Assembly (NCBI GenBank): GCA_964583605.1
Contig: CAZOWL010000006.1
Location: forward strand, 1 to 64,000
DNA from: CAZOWL01 sp964583605
Lineage (GTDB): Bacteria > Pseudomonadota > Gammaproteobacteria > Chromatiales > Chromatiaceae
Reading direction: 5' to 3'
DNA length: 64,000 bases
The stretch's first letter is position 1. Each line of letters starts with the position of its first letter. The notes below the pieces were generated by a model. That model did not search any database and was not told where the DNA came from. It saw only the letters and a program-made list of their open reading frames with translations. Positions 24,879-33,628 of this stretch are shown in pieces. Both the position numbers and the translations under genes were made by a program.

Positions 24879-25023
24879 GTTGAGGCTGAAGGTCAGGTAT
24901 GACAAGCGCCGTCACGCGCCGCCGCTGTCGTTCCTATCAAAGTCGCGTGGAGCCTGCTTCGTATTTCCCTCGCGCTCTGCCGGGGGGCGGAGTCAGGGAA
25001 GCTTCGATGGCGAGCAGCAGCTT

Positions 25024-25692
25024 TCATGATTCGGGGTGGCGCTGCTGCTCGCCATCGACGTCAGGCGAGCGAAGCAGCGCCGCGGTGGGGCCGAAGCCCA
25101 GCTCGGTCGCCCATGCGGCGGCCGTGTGCCCCGAGAAATCCTTCAGCGTGCCGTCGGCGCCGTGGCGCAATAGGGCCGCGACCGTCTCGCGGTGACCCAG
25201 CTTCGCCGCCCAGATCAACGCGGTTACGCCTTGCGTACTCTCCTGATGATCCACGTGGGCACCCTGGGCGAGCAGATAGTCAACCACCTCGGCATGGTTG
25301 TTGGACGCCGCTAACATCATCGCTGTGTACCCGCCCGAGTCCTCCGCGTCGATCGCCGCACCGGCCGCGACCAGCCGTTTGACGACCTCGAGATGGCCGT
25401 TGAGCGCCGCCTTCATCAAGGGTGTCCATCGGCAGGCGTCACGGATGTCCGGCTGAGCGGCCCGGTTGCTCAACAGCGCATCCAAGGCCGAGATGTCGCC
25501 GCGCTCGGCAGCGACTAGCAGGGGCGGCGTAGGCGGGGCTAGGTCGAGTGCATCCGCGGGGTCATCACCGCTGCAACCGATAGCAATGGGGAGGCTGAGG
25601 ATGGGCCCGGCCAGAAGTCGCCACACCGGCGCTCGGGAACGCCTTCCAGGGGCTGACTCTGTGCTCGAAGAGCTGACACTGGGCCGAGACAT
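25024..25692 (-). CDS. Ankyrin-repeat lipoprotein
   Basis: The 222-residue product has a lipoprotein-like leader ending in PIAIGC. Four to five ankyrin repeats follow, each with a recognisable TPLMKAALNGHLEVVKRLV-type pattern. Ankyrin arrays bind other proteins; here the protein would be tethered at the periplasmic face or outer membrane. The start at 25692 is chosen so that the leader has a normal length; frames from 25809 and 25771 are longer and start with Arg-rich sequence. The head before the hydrophobic part is still long, so the true start is uncertain. No partner is evident next door. Confidence 0.75.
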   Translation of the reverse strand: MSRPSVSSSSTESAPGRRSRAPVWRLLAGPILSLPIAIGCSGDDPADALDLAPPTPPLLVAAERGDISALDALLSNRAAQPDIRDACRWTPLMKAALNGHLEVVKRLVAAGAAIDAEDSGGYTAMMLAASNNHAEVVDYLLAQGAHVDHQESTQGVTALIWAAKLGHRETVAALLRHGADGTLKDFSGHTAAAWATELGFGPTAALLRSPDVDGEQQRHPES

Positions 25693-25870
25693 GGTGCGCC
25701 CGAACGGGCCATGATCCGGCTCCAGCGGCCGTGCCGAGCGCAACCAGTCGTAAGATGTAACAGTTCGAGTCATGGCGATCATTCTCGCCACGGACATCGG
25801 TCTAGCCAATGCGAAATCGCAAGCCGATTGACGCTGCTATCGAGTGCGCTCGGCGGCGCGGACCCGGCTG

Positions 25871-26200
25871 CTAACCATCCTTGTCCTTGCCCGGTGCGTA
25901 GTAGGGTGTGGGGAATGGGGTGACGTTCGAACGCTCGCCGGGGTCATGGATCTTGCCGGTACCCTCCTTGGCGACCTCGTCGATGCGGACCACGGCATGG
26001 ATCGGGACCATGCAGCGCTGCACGCCCTTGAATTCCGACTTCAGCCGCTCTTCGGCCGGATCGACGAGCACCGAGGAGCCCTCTTCAAAGAGGATCTCTT
26101 CGATCTCGACGAAACCGTAGAGCTCGCCCTGACGAACCCGTCGGGCGTAGATCTCATAGATCTTGCCCTGATTGAAAAAGGCGATGCGAAAAACGCGCAT
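25871..26200 (-). CDS. DUF1820 family protein
   Basis: The 109-residue protein starts MRVFRIAFFNQGKIYEIYA and continues GFVEIEEILFEEGSSVLVDPAEERLK, with a GVQRCMVPIHAVVRIDEV core. This is the DUF1820 signature, common in gammaproteobacteria and usually a single-copy cytoplasmic protein of unknown role. The start at MRVF is taken from the family's usual N-terminus; the frame is open for 18 more codons upstream. The C-terminus is basic and Pro/Lys-rich. Confidence 0.88.
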   Translation of the reverse strand: MRVFRIAFFNQGKIYEIYARRVRQGELYGFVEIEEILFEEGSSVLVDPAEERLKSEFKGVQRCMVPIHAVVRIDEVAKEGTGKIHDPGERSNVTPFPTPYYAPGKDKDG

Positions 26201-26324
26201 GAAGCGGAGAATCGAACGGTTGACTCGACCCCATTGTAGCCCCGTCCCCTCCATGTGACACGGATTTCGTCACGTTTCTCGTTGAGGCGCTGGCGCCGGC
26301 GCAAGATACAGCGCCCAAAAGGAG

Positions 26325-26356
26325 GAGCCGCCCCCACCTTGCGGCGGGGGCGGCTC
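26325..26356 (-). terminator. Strong hairpin with 11-bp stem
   Basis: GAGCCGCCCCC (26325-26335) pairs perfectly with GGGGGCGGCTC (26346-26356) around a 10-nt loop. Read leftward it is followed by CTCCTTTTGG, a weak T-run, so it may end a minus-strand transcript from 26357-26824. It stands upstream of the DUF1820 gene. The 26201-26824 gap otherwise holds an AT-rich patch (26640-26690) with a minus-strand TATAAT, but no gene is claimed. Confidence 0.5.
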
Positions 26357-26824
26357 ACGCCCAACCAGCGGGATCTTCAGGTACTGCGTGCGTCTTTCGG
26401 CGTTTCGGCCAAATACCCTCCAACCCCGACAGATTGGACGGCCGCCCTAAGGCCACGCCAGGGCCCGTGGCCCTTGACGCGATCCTGGACAGCACTCCAA
26501 CCTGTCGACCTGGACGCGCTGACCATGCCGCGCGCCCGGGGCTCCCAGCCCCGTTTGAACATGCTCCGTGCAGGGAGTCGGAGTGAACCGGGTTCATTCC
26601 AGGTCGGTTCATCTCGTTTTAAGCGATCTTCGTGCCATTCCATAAAAATTATATTTTACAGGCGCTTAATATTTTTCTCGGCATCCTGAATGCCGCAATC
26701 AGGTCAGAACTTGACCTTTCTTGCGTGTCAGGATCGGCCAGGTCTTGCGACGCTGGTGGGCGAGATGGGTAGGATGGGGCTTGGGGCCCGAGTCGGCGGG
26801 GCGCAGCTGGGTAGGCGCCGATTG

Positions 26825-27502
26825 TCAGTAGGCCGGGCGGCACTCGCCGAAGTGGCAGCGGATCAACATCGATTGACTGCCTTGGCAGGGCACTCGGTGG
26901 ATCTCCACATCGGCCCCCGCGCTGACGAGCTCGGCGCCCTCCGGCCCGAGGCGACAGCCAAGGGTGACCGCCAACTGCTCGGCATAGTAAGCCCAGGTGC
27001 CGAGGGACCGCTCCCCCGCCAGGGCTCCTGCCTCGGGCAGAGGCGGGGGGCTCGGGCGATCCGGCACGGTCAAACTGGCCTCCCACCGGCCCTGCAGTGC
27101 CCGGAGGGCGTTCATCAGGTTGTCTTGATAGCGCTCGGTCACATCTTGCGACCGCTCCACGCCGGTGCCAGGACCATCGATCTGCACTGCACGCAGATGC
27201 ACGAGGATGTCCTCGCCGTCTGCGGCGAATTCGGCGCGGACCCGTATCAGGGCGTAGGCGGTGCCTCGCTGATCCGGAGCCGGTGTCGCGATCGTCTGCT
27301 CGAACTGGATGCCGCCTTCGTCGGTGGAGGTCACGACCCACCCCCGACTCAGCGCGGTGTCGACCGCCAACTCGCGGATCTCATCGATCCCGGCACCTTC
27401 GAGCCGGATCGCGGGCCCGCCGTCACCTTCCGTGCCGAAGGCGGCGATCGGCAGACAGAGGCTGAGGAGCAGCCCAAGCGGAATGCGAAACGGGGGAAGC
27501 AC
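26825..27502 (-). CDS. Exported protein, paralogue of the next lipoprotein
   Basis: This 225-residue protein has a signal peptide (LLLSLCLPIAAFG), an alpha/beta region without a known family, and a conserved end: GTWAYYAEQLAVTLGC, then a 25-residue Glu/Asp-rich stretch and LIRCHFGECRPAY. The same end is found in the protein at 27531-28574, so the two are tandem paralogues. Both also share the ITEIRxLAVDxAxSRGW-like N-terminal motif. The cysteines could form disulphides in the periplasm. Start is a GTG; function unknown. Confidence 0.7.
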   Translation of the reverse strand: MLPPFRIPLGLLLSLCLPIAAFGTEGDGGPAIRLEGAGIDEIRELAVDTALSRGWVVTSTDEGGIQFEQTIATPAPDQRGTAYALIRVRAEFAADGEDILVHLRAVQIDGPGTGVERSQDVTERYQDNLMNALRALQGRWEASLTVPDRPSPPPLPEAGALAGERSLGTWAYYAEQLAVTLGCRLGPEGAELVSAGADVEIHRVPCQGSQSMLIRCHFGECRPAY

Positions 27503-27530
27503 TGGGATGGGCGCGTTCTCGACCGCGGTG

Positions 27531-28574
27531 TCACTCTACTCGCCGGCAAACGCCATTATGGCAGCGCAGCCGGAATGTTGGCAGGTTCCAGCAGGCGACC
27601 TCGTGGATCTCGTGGTCCGGCTGGTGCTCGATCAAGACGGCCCCCTCGTCCGTCAAGGTGCAGCCCCGTGTCATCGCGTACTGCTCCGCATAGTAGGCCC
27701 ACATGCCTGATCGCGTGGTCTGGCTCAGTGTGAGCAGCCCCCCACCCGCCGGTGCCGCACGCGAATCAAGACCGGAATCAAGCCGCCCGCTGGAGCCTGG
27801 CAGCGGGGGTGCGACCAGGGGCGGCGGACCCAAAGGGGCTCGAGTCTTGGCGATCGCTTCCTCGTCATCATCCTCGGGGCGGGGGTTGCGGCGGTCAGTA
27901 TCCGAAGGTGGCTGCTCACTGGGCTTCGTCTCGCCGGACAAAGAGGTCTCAGCGGCCCAGACCGCCTTCAATGGATCGCTGGGCGGGCGCGTCAGGTCGG
28001 CTTTCGGGTCACCGTAGCGATAGCTTACCTCCGGGGATTGACTGCCGGAGCGTTGCGATGCCAGTGCGGCGGCGACGCGCTCGCGGTTAGCGCCCCATGT
28101 CGCGCGCAGCGACTCGAGCGAGCGCTGCAGGTCGTTTTGATAGGACGCGGTGTAATCGACACTCTGCTGCGTCTGCTCGGCACCCTCCGTCCGGACCTCC
28201 GCGCTCAAGGCAACCAGGACCCCGTCCGGTTGACTTAAGAAGTAGGAAGTGACCTGCACAATGGGGGCGGTGCTCCCCGCCGCGCCGAGGGCCACCGCCT
28301 GCGGCGAGCTCGGATCCATCGGCCGTTGCAGCACGATGCGGTCGTCCTCTTCCGCGACCAGGGTCCAGCCCTTGGAGTGCGCAGCGCCCATCGCGATGGA
28401 TCGCACTTCCGCGAGGCTCGCCCCCGGCAGCTTAATCTGCGGCTTGCCGACGATCTCCCCCATTACGTCGTCGGGTGATCCGAGGCCCACGGTCGGTTGT
28501 GTGGCACAGCCGCTCATCCCTAGTCCGGCAAAGAGTCCGATCAGCACCGTCAGCAAAGCCAAGCGCCTATTCAC
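27531..28574 (-). CDS. Lipoprotein, paralogue of the preceding protein
   Basis: The 347-residue protein has a lipobox (GMSGC near residue 21) after a GTG start with GAGGG close by. A domain (LAEVRSIAMGAAHSKGWTLV) resembles the start of the mature neighbour. A long Pro/Asp/Ser-rich linker follows, then the shared tail GMWAYYAEQYAMTRGCTLTDE ... LRCHNGVCRRVE. The longer frame starts inside a dispersed repeat copy and is rejected. It likely sits at the outer membrane and may partner its paralogue, which begins 28 nt downstream. Function unknown. Confidence 0.72.
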   Translation of the reverse strand: MNRRLALLTVLIGLFAGLGMSGCATQPTVGLGSPDDVMGEIVGKPQIKLPGASLAEVRSIAMGAAHSKGWTLVAEEDDRIVLQRPMDPSSPQAVALGAAGSTAPIVQVTSYFLSQPDGVLVALSAEVRTEGAEQTQQSVDYTASYQNDLQRSLESLRATWGANRERVAAALASQRSGSQSPEVSYRYGDPKADLTRPPSDPLKAVWAAETSLSGETKPSEQPPSDTDRRNPRPEDDDEEAIAKTRAPLGPPPLVAPPLPGSSGRLDSGLDSRAAPAGGGLLTLSQTTRSGMWAYYAEQYAMTRGCTLTDEGAVLIEHQPDHEIHEVACWNLPTFRLRCHNGVCRRVE

Positions 28575-28608
28575 TGTACCCTCGATGACAAAAACATTGA
28601 GAATCTCG

Positions 28609-28735
28609 TTACCATGAAATTCGCGAAGCACGTTCGCTCCCTCGCCCTCTGGGAGAGGGTTGGGGTGAGGGAACGATCAGGGGCGAGGCGACGTTTCATC
28701 ATCTGGGGTGGGTCGCCTCGCCCCATGATGGTTAG
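28609..28735 (-). repeat. Dispersed repeat, full copy
   Basis: The copy is nearly identical to the consensus in minus orientation. It sits 34 bp upstream of the lipoprotein start at 28574 and just past the 3' end of the peptidase gene at 28769. It therefore separates two genes on the same strand. Confidence 0.9.
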
Positions 28736-28768
28736 CCGTTTCTCGCTCCCCCAGGTAGGCTGGGTCGG

Positions 28769-30910
28769 CTAAGGATCATCGCCCTCGGACACCAGCGCGG
28801 GGCGCGGCGGGCTTGAGAGGCTCGGGCGTTGCGGTCCCAGCCACACCTTCAGGGCGGTGTCACCCAGTTCCCACTGCCCCTTCAGCCGATTCTCGGCCGT
28901 CTTCTCAGCGAACACAAGATAGCTGTACTTCCCGTAATGAGGGACCTTGCGTGCCAATGCGATGACGGCCTCGGCGTCCGCCGCCGCGAGCCAGCCGATG
29001 GGTCGCCCCCGAGCCTCTTGCGCCAGTACGATGGCCTCGCGCGCGGACGCGACCTGTTGGGAAGGCAGCTCAAGACGATGAGCGCCAAGATCCAGGTGGA
29101 AGTCGGTGGCCTGCGAGGCGAAATCCTTTAGAAAACGATTGCCCCAACCGAGTAGCCAGACCGCCTGGTCAGTCGGCAAGGTGTCCAATGCCGAGTCGGT
29201 GGTCACCGACCATCCAGATTGGCCTTCGCTCCAGTCCTCGGCCAGATTGCGGAAGGCGCTCGCCAGGTCAGGTCGGGCTTGAGCCGGCAGCACGATGAGC
29301 CCGGTCTTGGTGCCGAACAGCCGGCTCAGTGTCACCGGGGCCTCGCCGGTAACCAGGCTACGGAAGAGATCGAAGTGCGGGTCGACATCCAGGCGGATCG
29401 GTCGAGCGGGAACCGCCAAATCGAGCTCTCTGCGACGCTCGGAAAATGGTATCTCGAGCGATGTGAGCTGCGCCTGGCCGGTATGAACGATGACGGGGAC
29501 CAACAGCGGGAACGGGGCCCCTTTCTGCGCCTGGCGCAATTCTCCGCGGACGCGGAACCTGCCCTCGTCGTCGATCACGGATAGATCGGTGACGTGCAGC
29601 TCCGGTGCCCCGGTACGCTCGGTCCAATGTCGAAAGAAACCTTCCAGATCCCGGCCGCTGACGGCCTCGAACGCCGCCCGCAGGTCGGCGAAGCCGGCCG
29701 TGCTGAAACGGTTCTCGGCATAAAAGTGCCGCAGCCCTTCAACGAAGGTGGCATCACCCAGCTGCCGGCGCAGCATGTGGATGACCATCATCGTCTTGCC
29801 ATAGCCGATGGCCTGGGTGTCCGCGCCATGGCGGCCGCGGAAGGCCCGGATCGGGAAATCGCGTCCGGTGTCGACATAGTCTGCGTAGGCCTGGAGCGTG
29901 TCGCGCCGGTACTCTGCGCCATGGCCTTGGCGCTCGCGCAGCAGGTGATCGGCCAGATAGGCCGTGAGACCCTCGCTCCAGTTGCCACTTTCGTAGTCCA
30001 CATAGACTCCGTTGCCCCACCAGTTATGGAGGATCTCGTGGGGATAGGAGGTGTGCAGGATGAACGGGAGTCGGATCACCCGCGGTCCAAGGAGCGTGAA
30101 CGACGGCATGCCGTAGCCGGTCTCCCAGAAGTTCTCCACGAGGGCGAACTTGGCGTACGGATAGGGTCCAATCAGTTGATCATAGAGGGACAGGTATTGG
30201 TCCGTGGCCTCGAGGTAGCGGTCGGCGAGCGCCGGCTCCGGCCGGCGCAGGTAGACCTGCGCCTCGGCGATCGGAGTGGCGCGGCTAGAGCGCTCGAACG
30301 GGCCGGCGATCAGGTGAATCTCGTCCTGGGGCTGCGTCTCACGCCAACCCACCAGTATGCCGTCCTGGGTGGGCTCGAGGTTAGGGCCTGCGCCCTGCGA
30401 GACGGCGAGCCAACCTTCCGGGAGCCTCACGCGCAATGCGAAGGTGACGAGCCGATCCCTGTCGTTTGCGGGCTCAGTCGCCGGCGCGCTTGGGTACCAG
30501 CCGCTTTGCCCGCCGAGGAATACGCCATCGGCGGCGATGATCCCAGGGCTCCAATGCCGGGTCCGTCCCATACCTTCGCGAATCGCCGCGAGACCATGGC
30601 GAATGGTCCCGGCGTAGCGGAGCGTGACCGGTGAGCTGTCCGGCCGATCGAGCTGCCAGCGGTTCAGATGATGTGCACGGCCGACTCGGGTCAGGGCCGC
30701 TGTCCCGCCCTCCACCTCAGGCAGCAGGTCCGCATTCAGCAGGAAGGTCCAACGCCGGCGATCTTCCGGGAGCTGGATCCGATCTCGGACCTGGAGTCGG
30801 CCGGTTGCCGGCTCGATCGTCGCGTCGATCTCATGATGGATCAGCGCCGCGGCCAAGGCCGGCGAGAGACACAGGGCGAGCAGGGTCAGGAACTGCGTTC
30901 CGCGGGTCAT
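28769..30910 (-). CDS. M1-type metallopeptidase, secreted
   Basis: The 713-residue protein has a signal peptide (TLLALCLSPALAAA), an N-terminal beta domain and a gluzincin core. The zinc site is HEILHNWWGN, with the downstream glutamate in NWSEGLTAYLADH, at the spacing of family M1 aminopeptidases. ENFWETGYGMPSFTLLG occupies the place of the usual GAMEN substrate loop, so specificity may differ. A C-terminal Rossmann-like part follows. Export points to periplasmic peptide trimming. The start is at MTRGTQFL; the longer frame overlaps the divergent ChaN gene. Confidence 0.85.
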   Translation of the reverse strand: MTRGTQFLTLLALCLSPALAAALIHHEIDATIEPATGRLQVRDRIQLPEDRRRWTFLLNADLLPEVEGGTAALTRVGRAHHLNRWQLDRPDSSPVTLRYAGTIRHGLAAIREGMGRTRHWSPGIIAADGVFLGGQSGWYPSAPATEPANDRDRLVTFALRVRLPEGWLAVSQGAGPNLEPTQDGILVGWRETQPQDEIHLIAGPFERSSRATPIAEAQVYLRRPEPALADRYLEATDQYLSLYDQLIGPYPYAKFALVENFWETGYGMPSFTLLGPRVIRLPFILHTSYPHEILHNWWGNGVYVDYESGNWSEGLTAYLADHLLRERQGHGAEYRRDTLQAYADYVDTGRDFPIRAFRGRHGADTQAIGYGKTMMVIHMLRRQLGDATFVEGLRHFYAENRFSTAGFADLRAAFEAVSGRDLEGFFRHWTERTGAPELHVTDLSVIDDEGRFRVRGELRQAQKGAPFPLLVPVIVHTGQAQLTSLEIPFSERRRELDLAVPARPIRLDVDPHFDLFRSLVTGEAPVTLSRLFGTKTGLIVLPAQARPDLASAFRNLAEDWSEGQSGWSVTTDSALDTLPTDQAVWLLGWGNRFLKDFASQATDFHLDLGAHRLELPSQQVASAREAIVLAQEARGRPIGWLAAADAEAVIALARKVPHYGKYSYLVFAEKTAENRLKGQWELGDTALKVWLGPQRPSLSSPPRPALVSEGDDP

Positions 30911-30986
30911 CGTCTCATCACACAATCTGTCGTTGATCAACCGAACGATCTTGCGAGCGCCCATGAAACCGATAGTCTGGTCCATA

Positions 30987-32177
30987 ATGCCGCGATCACC
31001 CACCTCATTTCCATCGGCCAATCCAGTGACGCCCTTCTCTCACCGCCGCTACGTCGTAACGACCGCTATGGTCGCCGTCCTACCCGCATTGATGCTGGTG
31101 TCCGTCTCGTGCGCCACGGCCATCGAGACCAAGACCCCAGTTGTCGAGACTGCCGCCTTGCCCGACCTCGATGAGGTGATCGAGCGTTTACGCGATCGGC
31201 GCGTCATCTATGTCGGGGAGAGCCACGATCGCTACGAAGATCACCTCAATCAGCTGAGAGTGCTCGAGGGCCTGCATGCGCAGGGCCAGGACTTGGCGAT
31301 CGGTATGGAGTTCTTTCAGCAGCCCTTCCAGCCCTTTCTCGATGCCTATGTGGCCGGCGATATCTCTGAGGAAGAGATGCTGCGCCAGACCGAGTATTTC
31401 ACGCGCTGGCGGTTCGATTATCGCCTCTATCGGCCCATCCTGCGCTTCGCGCGCAAGTATCGCGTTCCGCTGATCGCCCTCAATCTCGAGAGCGAGCTGA
31501 TCGAGAAGGTCGGTGAGCTCGGTATCGATGGCTTGAGCCCCGCCGAGCGTGCCCGCCTGCCGGCGGATATCGATCGCGATGACCCGGAGTATCGCGCCCG
31601 GTTGCGCAAGGCGTTCGAGGCCCATCCGATGCTCGAGCGCAGCACCTTCGAGCATTTCCTCGACGTGCAGCTCGTGTGGGACGAGGGCATGGCTGAGCGT
31701 GCGGCGCGCTATCTCAAGGCGCACCCCTCGAAGACCCTGGTCGTGCTCGCCGGCGCCGGTCACCTCGAGTACGGCCAAGGCATTCCCCGGCGGTTGCAGC
31801 AGCGCATGCCGGTGAGCTCGGCGATCCTGCTCAACGGGCGAGGCCGCGTGCCGGCGACCGATGTGGCCGATTTTCTTCTCTATCCCCAGCCGGCCGATCT
31901 GCCGCCGGGCGGCCTGCTCGGCGTGCAGATCGACAACGAGGCCGAAGGGGGCGGTGTGCTGGTCATCGGCTTCGCCGAGACCAGCGGGGCCAAGGAGGCC
32001 GGCATCGAGAAGCAGGATCGGATCGTCCGCATCGGCGCGACTGCGGTGACGGAGTATAGCGATGTGCGCATCGCGCTGATCGATCAGTCACCTGGGGTCA
32101 GGATACCCGTGCAGGTCGTCCGCGATCGGCTACTCGGGCAGAGCGAGCGGCTGACATTCGAGGTGGAGCTGCACTAA
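30987..32177 (+). CDS. ChaN-family lipoprotein with C-terminal PDZ domain
   Basis: The 396-residue product carries a lipoprotein signal (MLVSVSC). A ChaN/DUF399 domain follows, with VIYVGESHDRYEDHLNQL, LAIGMEFFQQPFQ, RFDYRLYRPILRFA and VLAGAGHLEYGQGIP, a fold of the haem-binding/TIKI superfamily. A PDZ domain ends the protein (LGVQIDN ... VLVIGFAETSGAKEAGI ... GATAVTEYSDV). It may bind haem or peptides at the envelope; divergence from the M1 peptidase gene suggests a shared control region. A GTG at 31026 would give a more usual leader length. Its stop codon lies in a dispersed repeat. Confidence 0.82.
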   Translation: MPRSPTSFPSANPVTPFSHRRYVVTTAMVAVLPALMLVSVSCATAIETKTPVVETAALPDLDEVIERLRDRRVIYVGESHDRYEDHLNQLRVLEGLHAQGQDLAIGMEFFQQPFQPFLDAYVAGDISEEEMLRQTEYFTRWRFDYRLYRPILRFARKYRVPLIALNLESELIEKVGELGIDGLSPAERARLPADIDRDDPEYRARLRKAFEAHPMLERSTFEHFLDVQLVWDEGMAERAARYLKAHPSKTLVVLAGAGHLEYGQGIPRRLQQRMPVSSAILLNGRGRVPATDVADFLLYPQPADLPPGGLLGVQIDNEAEGGGVLVIGFAETSGAKEAGIEKQDRIVRIGATAVTEYSDVRIALIDQSPGVRIPVQVVRDRLLGQSERLTFEVELH

Positions 32178-32300
32178 CCATCATGGGGCGAGCCGAGCCA
32201 GCCCAGACCAGGAAAGGTGGCCTGGCCCCTGATCGTTCCCTCACCCCAACCCGCTCTCAGAGGGCGAGGGGGCAAACGCGCTACGCGGATCTCGTTGTCG
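32174..32300 (+). repeat. Dispersed repeat bridging two convergent genes
   Basis: The first bases (CTAACCATCATGG) contain the TAA stop of the ChaN-type gene. The last bases (GCTACGCGGATCTCGTTG) contain the stop and final codons of pncA on the other strand. The element is therefore the whole intergenic region and could serve both as stop supply and as a two-way hairpin terminator. Confidence 0.88.
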
Positions 32301-32961
32301 GGGTGATCGACAGCTTACTCGAATCGATGATTCGCACACCGCGGCTGTCGAGCTCGGCGCGCACGCGAGCGTCGCTCGCCGGATCGACGGCTCGGGTCAG
32401 GTCCCACAGCAAGTAGGTCGTGAAGCCGGAGTCGACGGCGTCCTCCGCAGTCCATTTTACGCAGACATCGCGCGCTAGCCCGCAGCAAAACACGCTCTCC
32501 ACGCCGCGCTCGCGCAGATAGCCGCCGAGTCCTGTCGGCGGACGCTGTCCCTTTGGATCCCAGTTGTTGCGGAAGCCGCTGTAGGAGTCGGTGTCCGGAT
32601 CCATCCCTTTGCGGACGATCGCGGCGAGCCGCGACAGCGGCAGGCCAGGATGCAAGCAGGCCCCTTCGCTGCCCTGTACGCAGTGGTCGGGCCAGAGTGT
32701 TTGCGCATGCCCGTGAAGCTCGATCGTGTCAAATGGCTGCTTGCCTGGATGCTGGCTCGCGAACGAGATATGGCCATGCGGGTGCCAATCTTGCGTTGCG
32801 ACCTGCAGTGACAGCCAATCGCTCTCCATCAGCGTGCGAATCCCGGAAAGGATCCGGTCACCCTCGGCAACGGCGAGGGCGCCGCCGGGCATGAAATCCG
32901 GCTGCATGTCAACGACGAGCAGCGCGGCTTTGGCACGCTCAAATGAGATCGACGGGGTCAT
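32281..32961 (-). CDS. pncA: Nicotinamidase / isochorismatase-family hydrolase
   Basis: This 226-residue enzyme has the nicotinamidase triad: Asp18 in LLVVDMQPDF, Lys118 in IVRKGMDPDTDSYS and Cys167 in GLARDVCVKWTAEDA. The metal-site stretch DWHPHGH (Asp58, His60, His64) is also present. It would turn nicotinamide into nicotinate and ammonia for NAD salvage. SGFRNNWDPKGQ is typical of this branch rather than isochorismatase. Its last few residues (about TTRSA) and stop come from the dispersed repeat, so the natural C-terminus has been altered slightly. It is convergent with the ChaN gene. Confidence 0.88.
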   Translation of the reverse strand: MTPSISFERAKAALLVVDMQPDFMPGGALAVAEGDRILSGIRTLMESDWLSLQVATQDWHPHGHISFASQHPGKQPFDTIELHGHAQTLWPDHCVQGSEGACLHPGLPLSRLAAIVRKGMDPDTDSYSGFRNNWDPKGQRPPTGLGGYLRERGVESVFCCGLARDVCVKWTAEDAVDSGFTTYLLWDLTRAVDPASDARVRAELDSRGVRIIDSSKLSITPTTRSA

Positions 32962-33205
32962 GCTTCGCCTCGCTGTCCGCTGGGTTGGTTCTCTCGAGAT
33001 ACAATCTTACGATTGCATTGCGGCCTGCGCCGAAGAATTCCAGCAAGGCGCTCGCGAGGATTGGGACCTGCCCGCTGAGAACCCGCTCGCGAAGATCGCG
33101 GTCCCAAATTGGAAACGGCGAGGGTGGGCCGGAGATACCGATTGGCCTTGCTGATGCGATGACGCTGAGTAGCTCGGCTTTGTGATTGTTAGAGGAGGAC
33201 CGATC

Positions 33206-33559
33206 ATGAACACCCTGACCCGCGAGGAGCTTAAAAGGTGGATCGATAGCGGTGAGGCCGGCTGGATGATCAATGTGCTCGATCCGACGGCGTTCGAGCA
33301 GGCCCATATCCCAGGGTCGCACAACATCTCGATCGGCTCCAAAGACTTCGAGGCCCGGGTTGAGGCGCTGACCGGCGGCAAGGACGGCCGCATCGTCGTG
33401 TATTGCTCGAGCTTCGAGTGTGACGCGAGCGACGCCGCTGCCAAGCGGCTGGAGCAGGCCGGATTCAGTCAGATCCATCGCTACGAGGGCGGCATGAAGG
33501 ACTGGCGCGAGGCCGATTATCCAATTGAGGGTGAGGATACGAGCCCGTCGACAACTTGA
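33206..33559 (+). CDS. Single-domain rhodanese-like protein
   Basis: The 117-residue protein is one rhodanese domain: MINVLDPTAFEQAHIPGSHN, the active-site Cys67 in VVYCSSFECDAS, AAAKRLEQAGF and the typical end YEGGMKDWREADYPIEG. Such proteins carry persulfide sulfur in transfer or detoxification, which fits a sulfur-metabolising host but is not specific. The AGAGGAGG ribosome site (33190-33197) fixes the ATG at 33206 over the slightly earlier frame start. A second Cys (Cys72) lies in the active loop. Confidence 0.88.
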   Translation: MNTLTREELKRWIDSGEAGWMINVLDPTAFEQAHIPGSHNISIGSKDFEARVEALTGGKDGRIVVYCSSFECDASDAAAKRLEQAGFSQIHRYEGGMKDWREADYPIEGEDTSPSTT

Positions 33560-33628
33560 CTGTTGGCGCGGTGAACGCTGTTTCCACCCAACTTGTGCGG
33601 CTGTGGACGAAACGCGCGCGATCGCGGC

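Noticed and set aside
26690..27733. A 347-codon plus-strand open frame
   Set aside because: It lies antisense to the two paralogous envelope protein genes, whose signal peptides, lipobox and shared tails are clear. Its own sequence is a low-complexity shadow of high GC.
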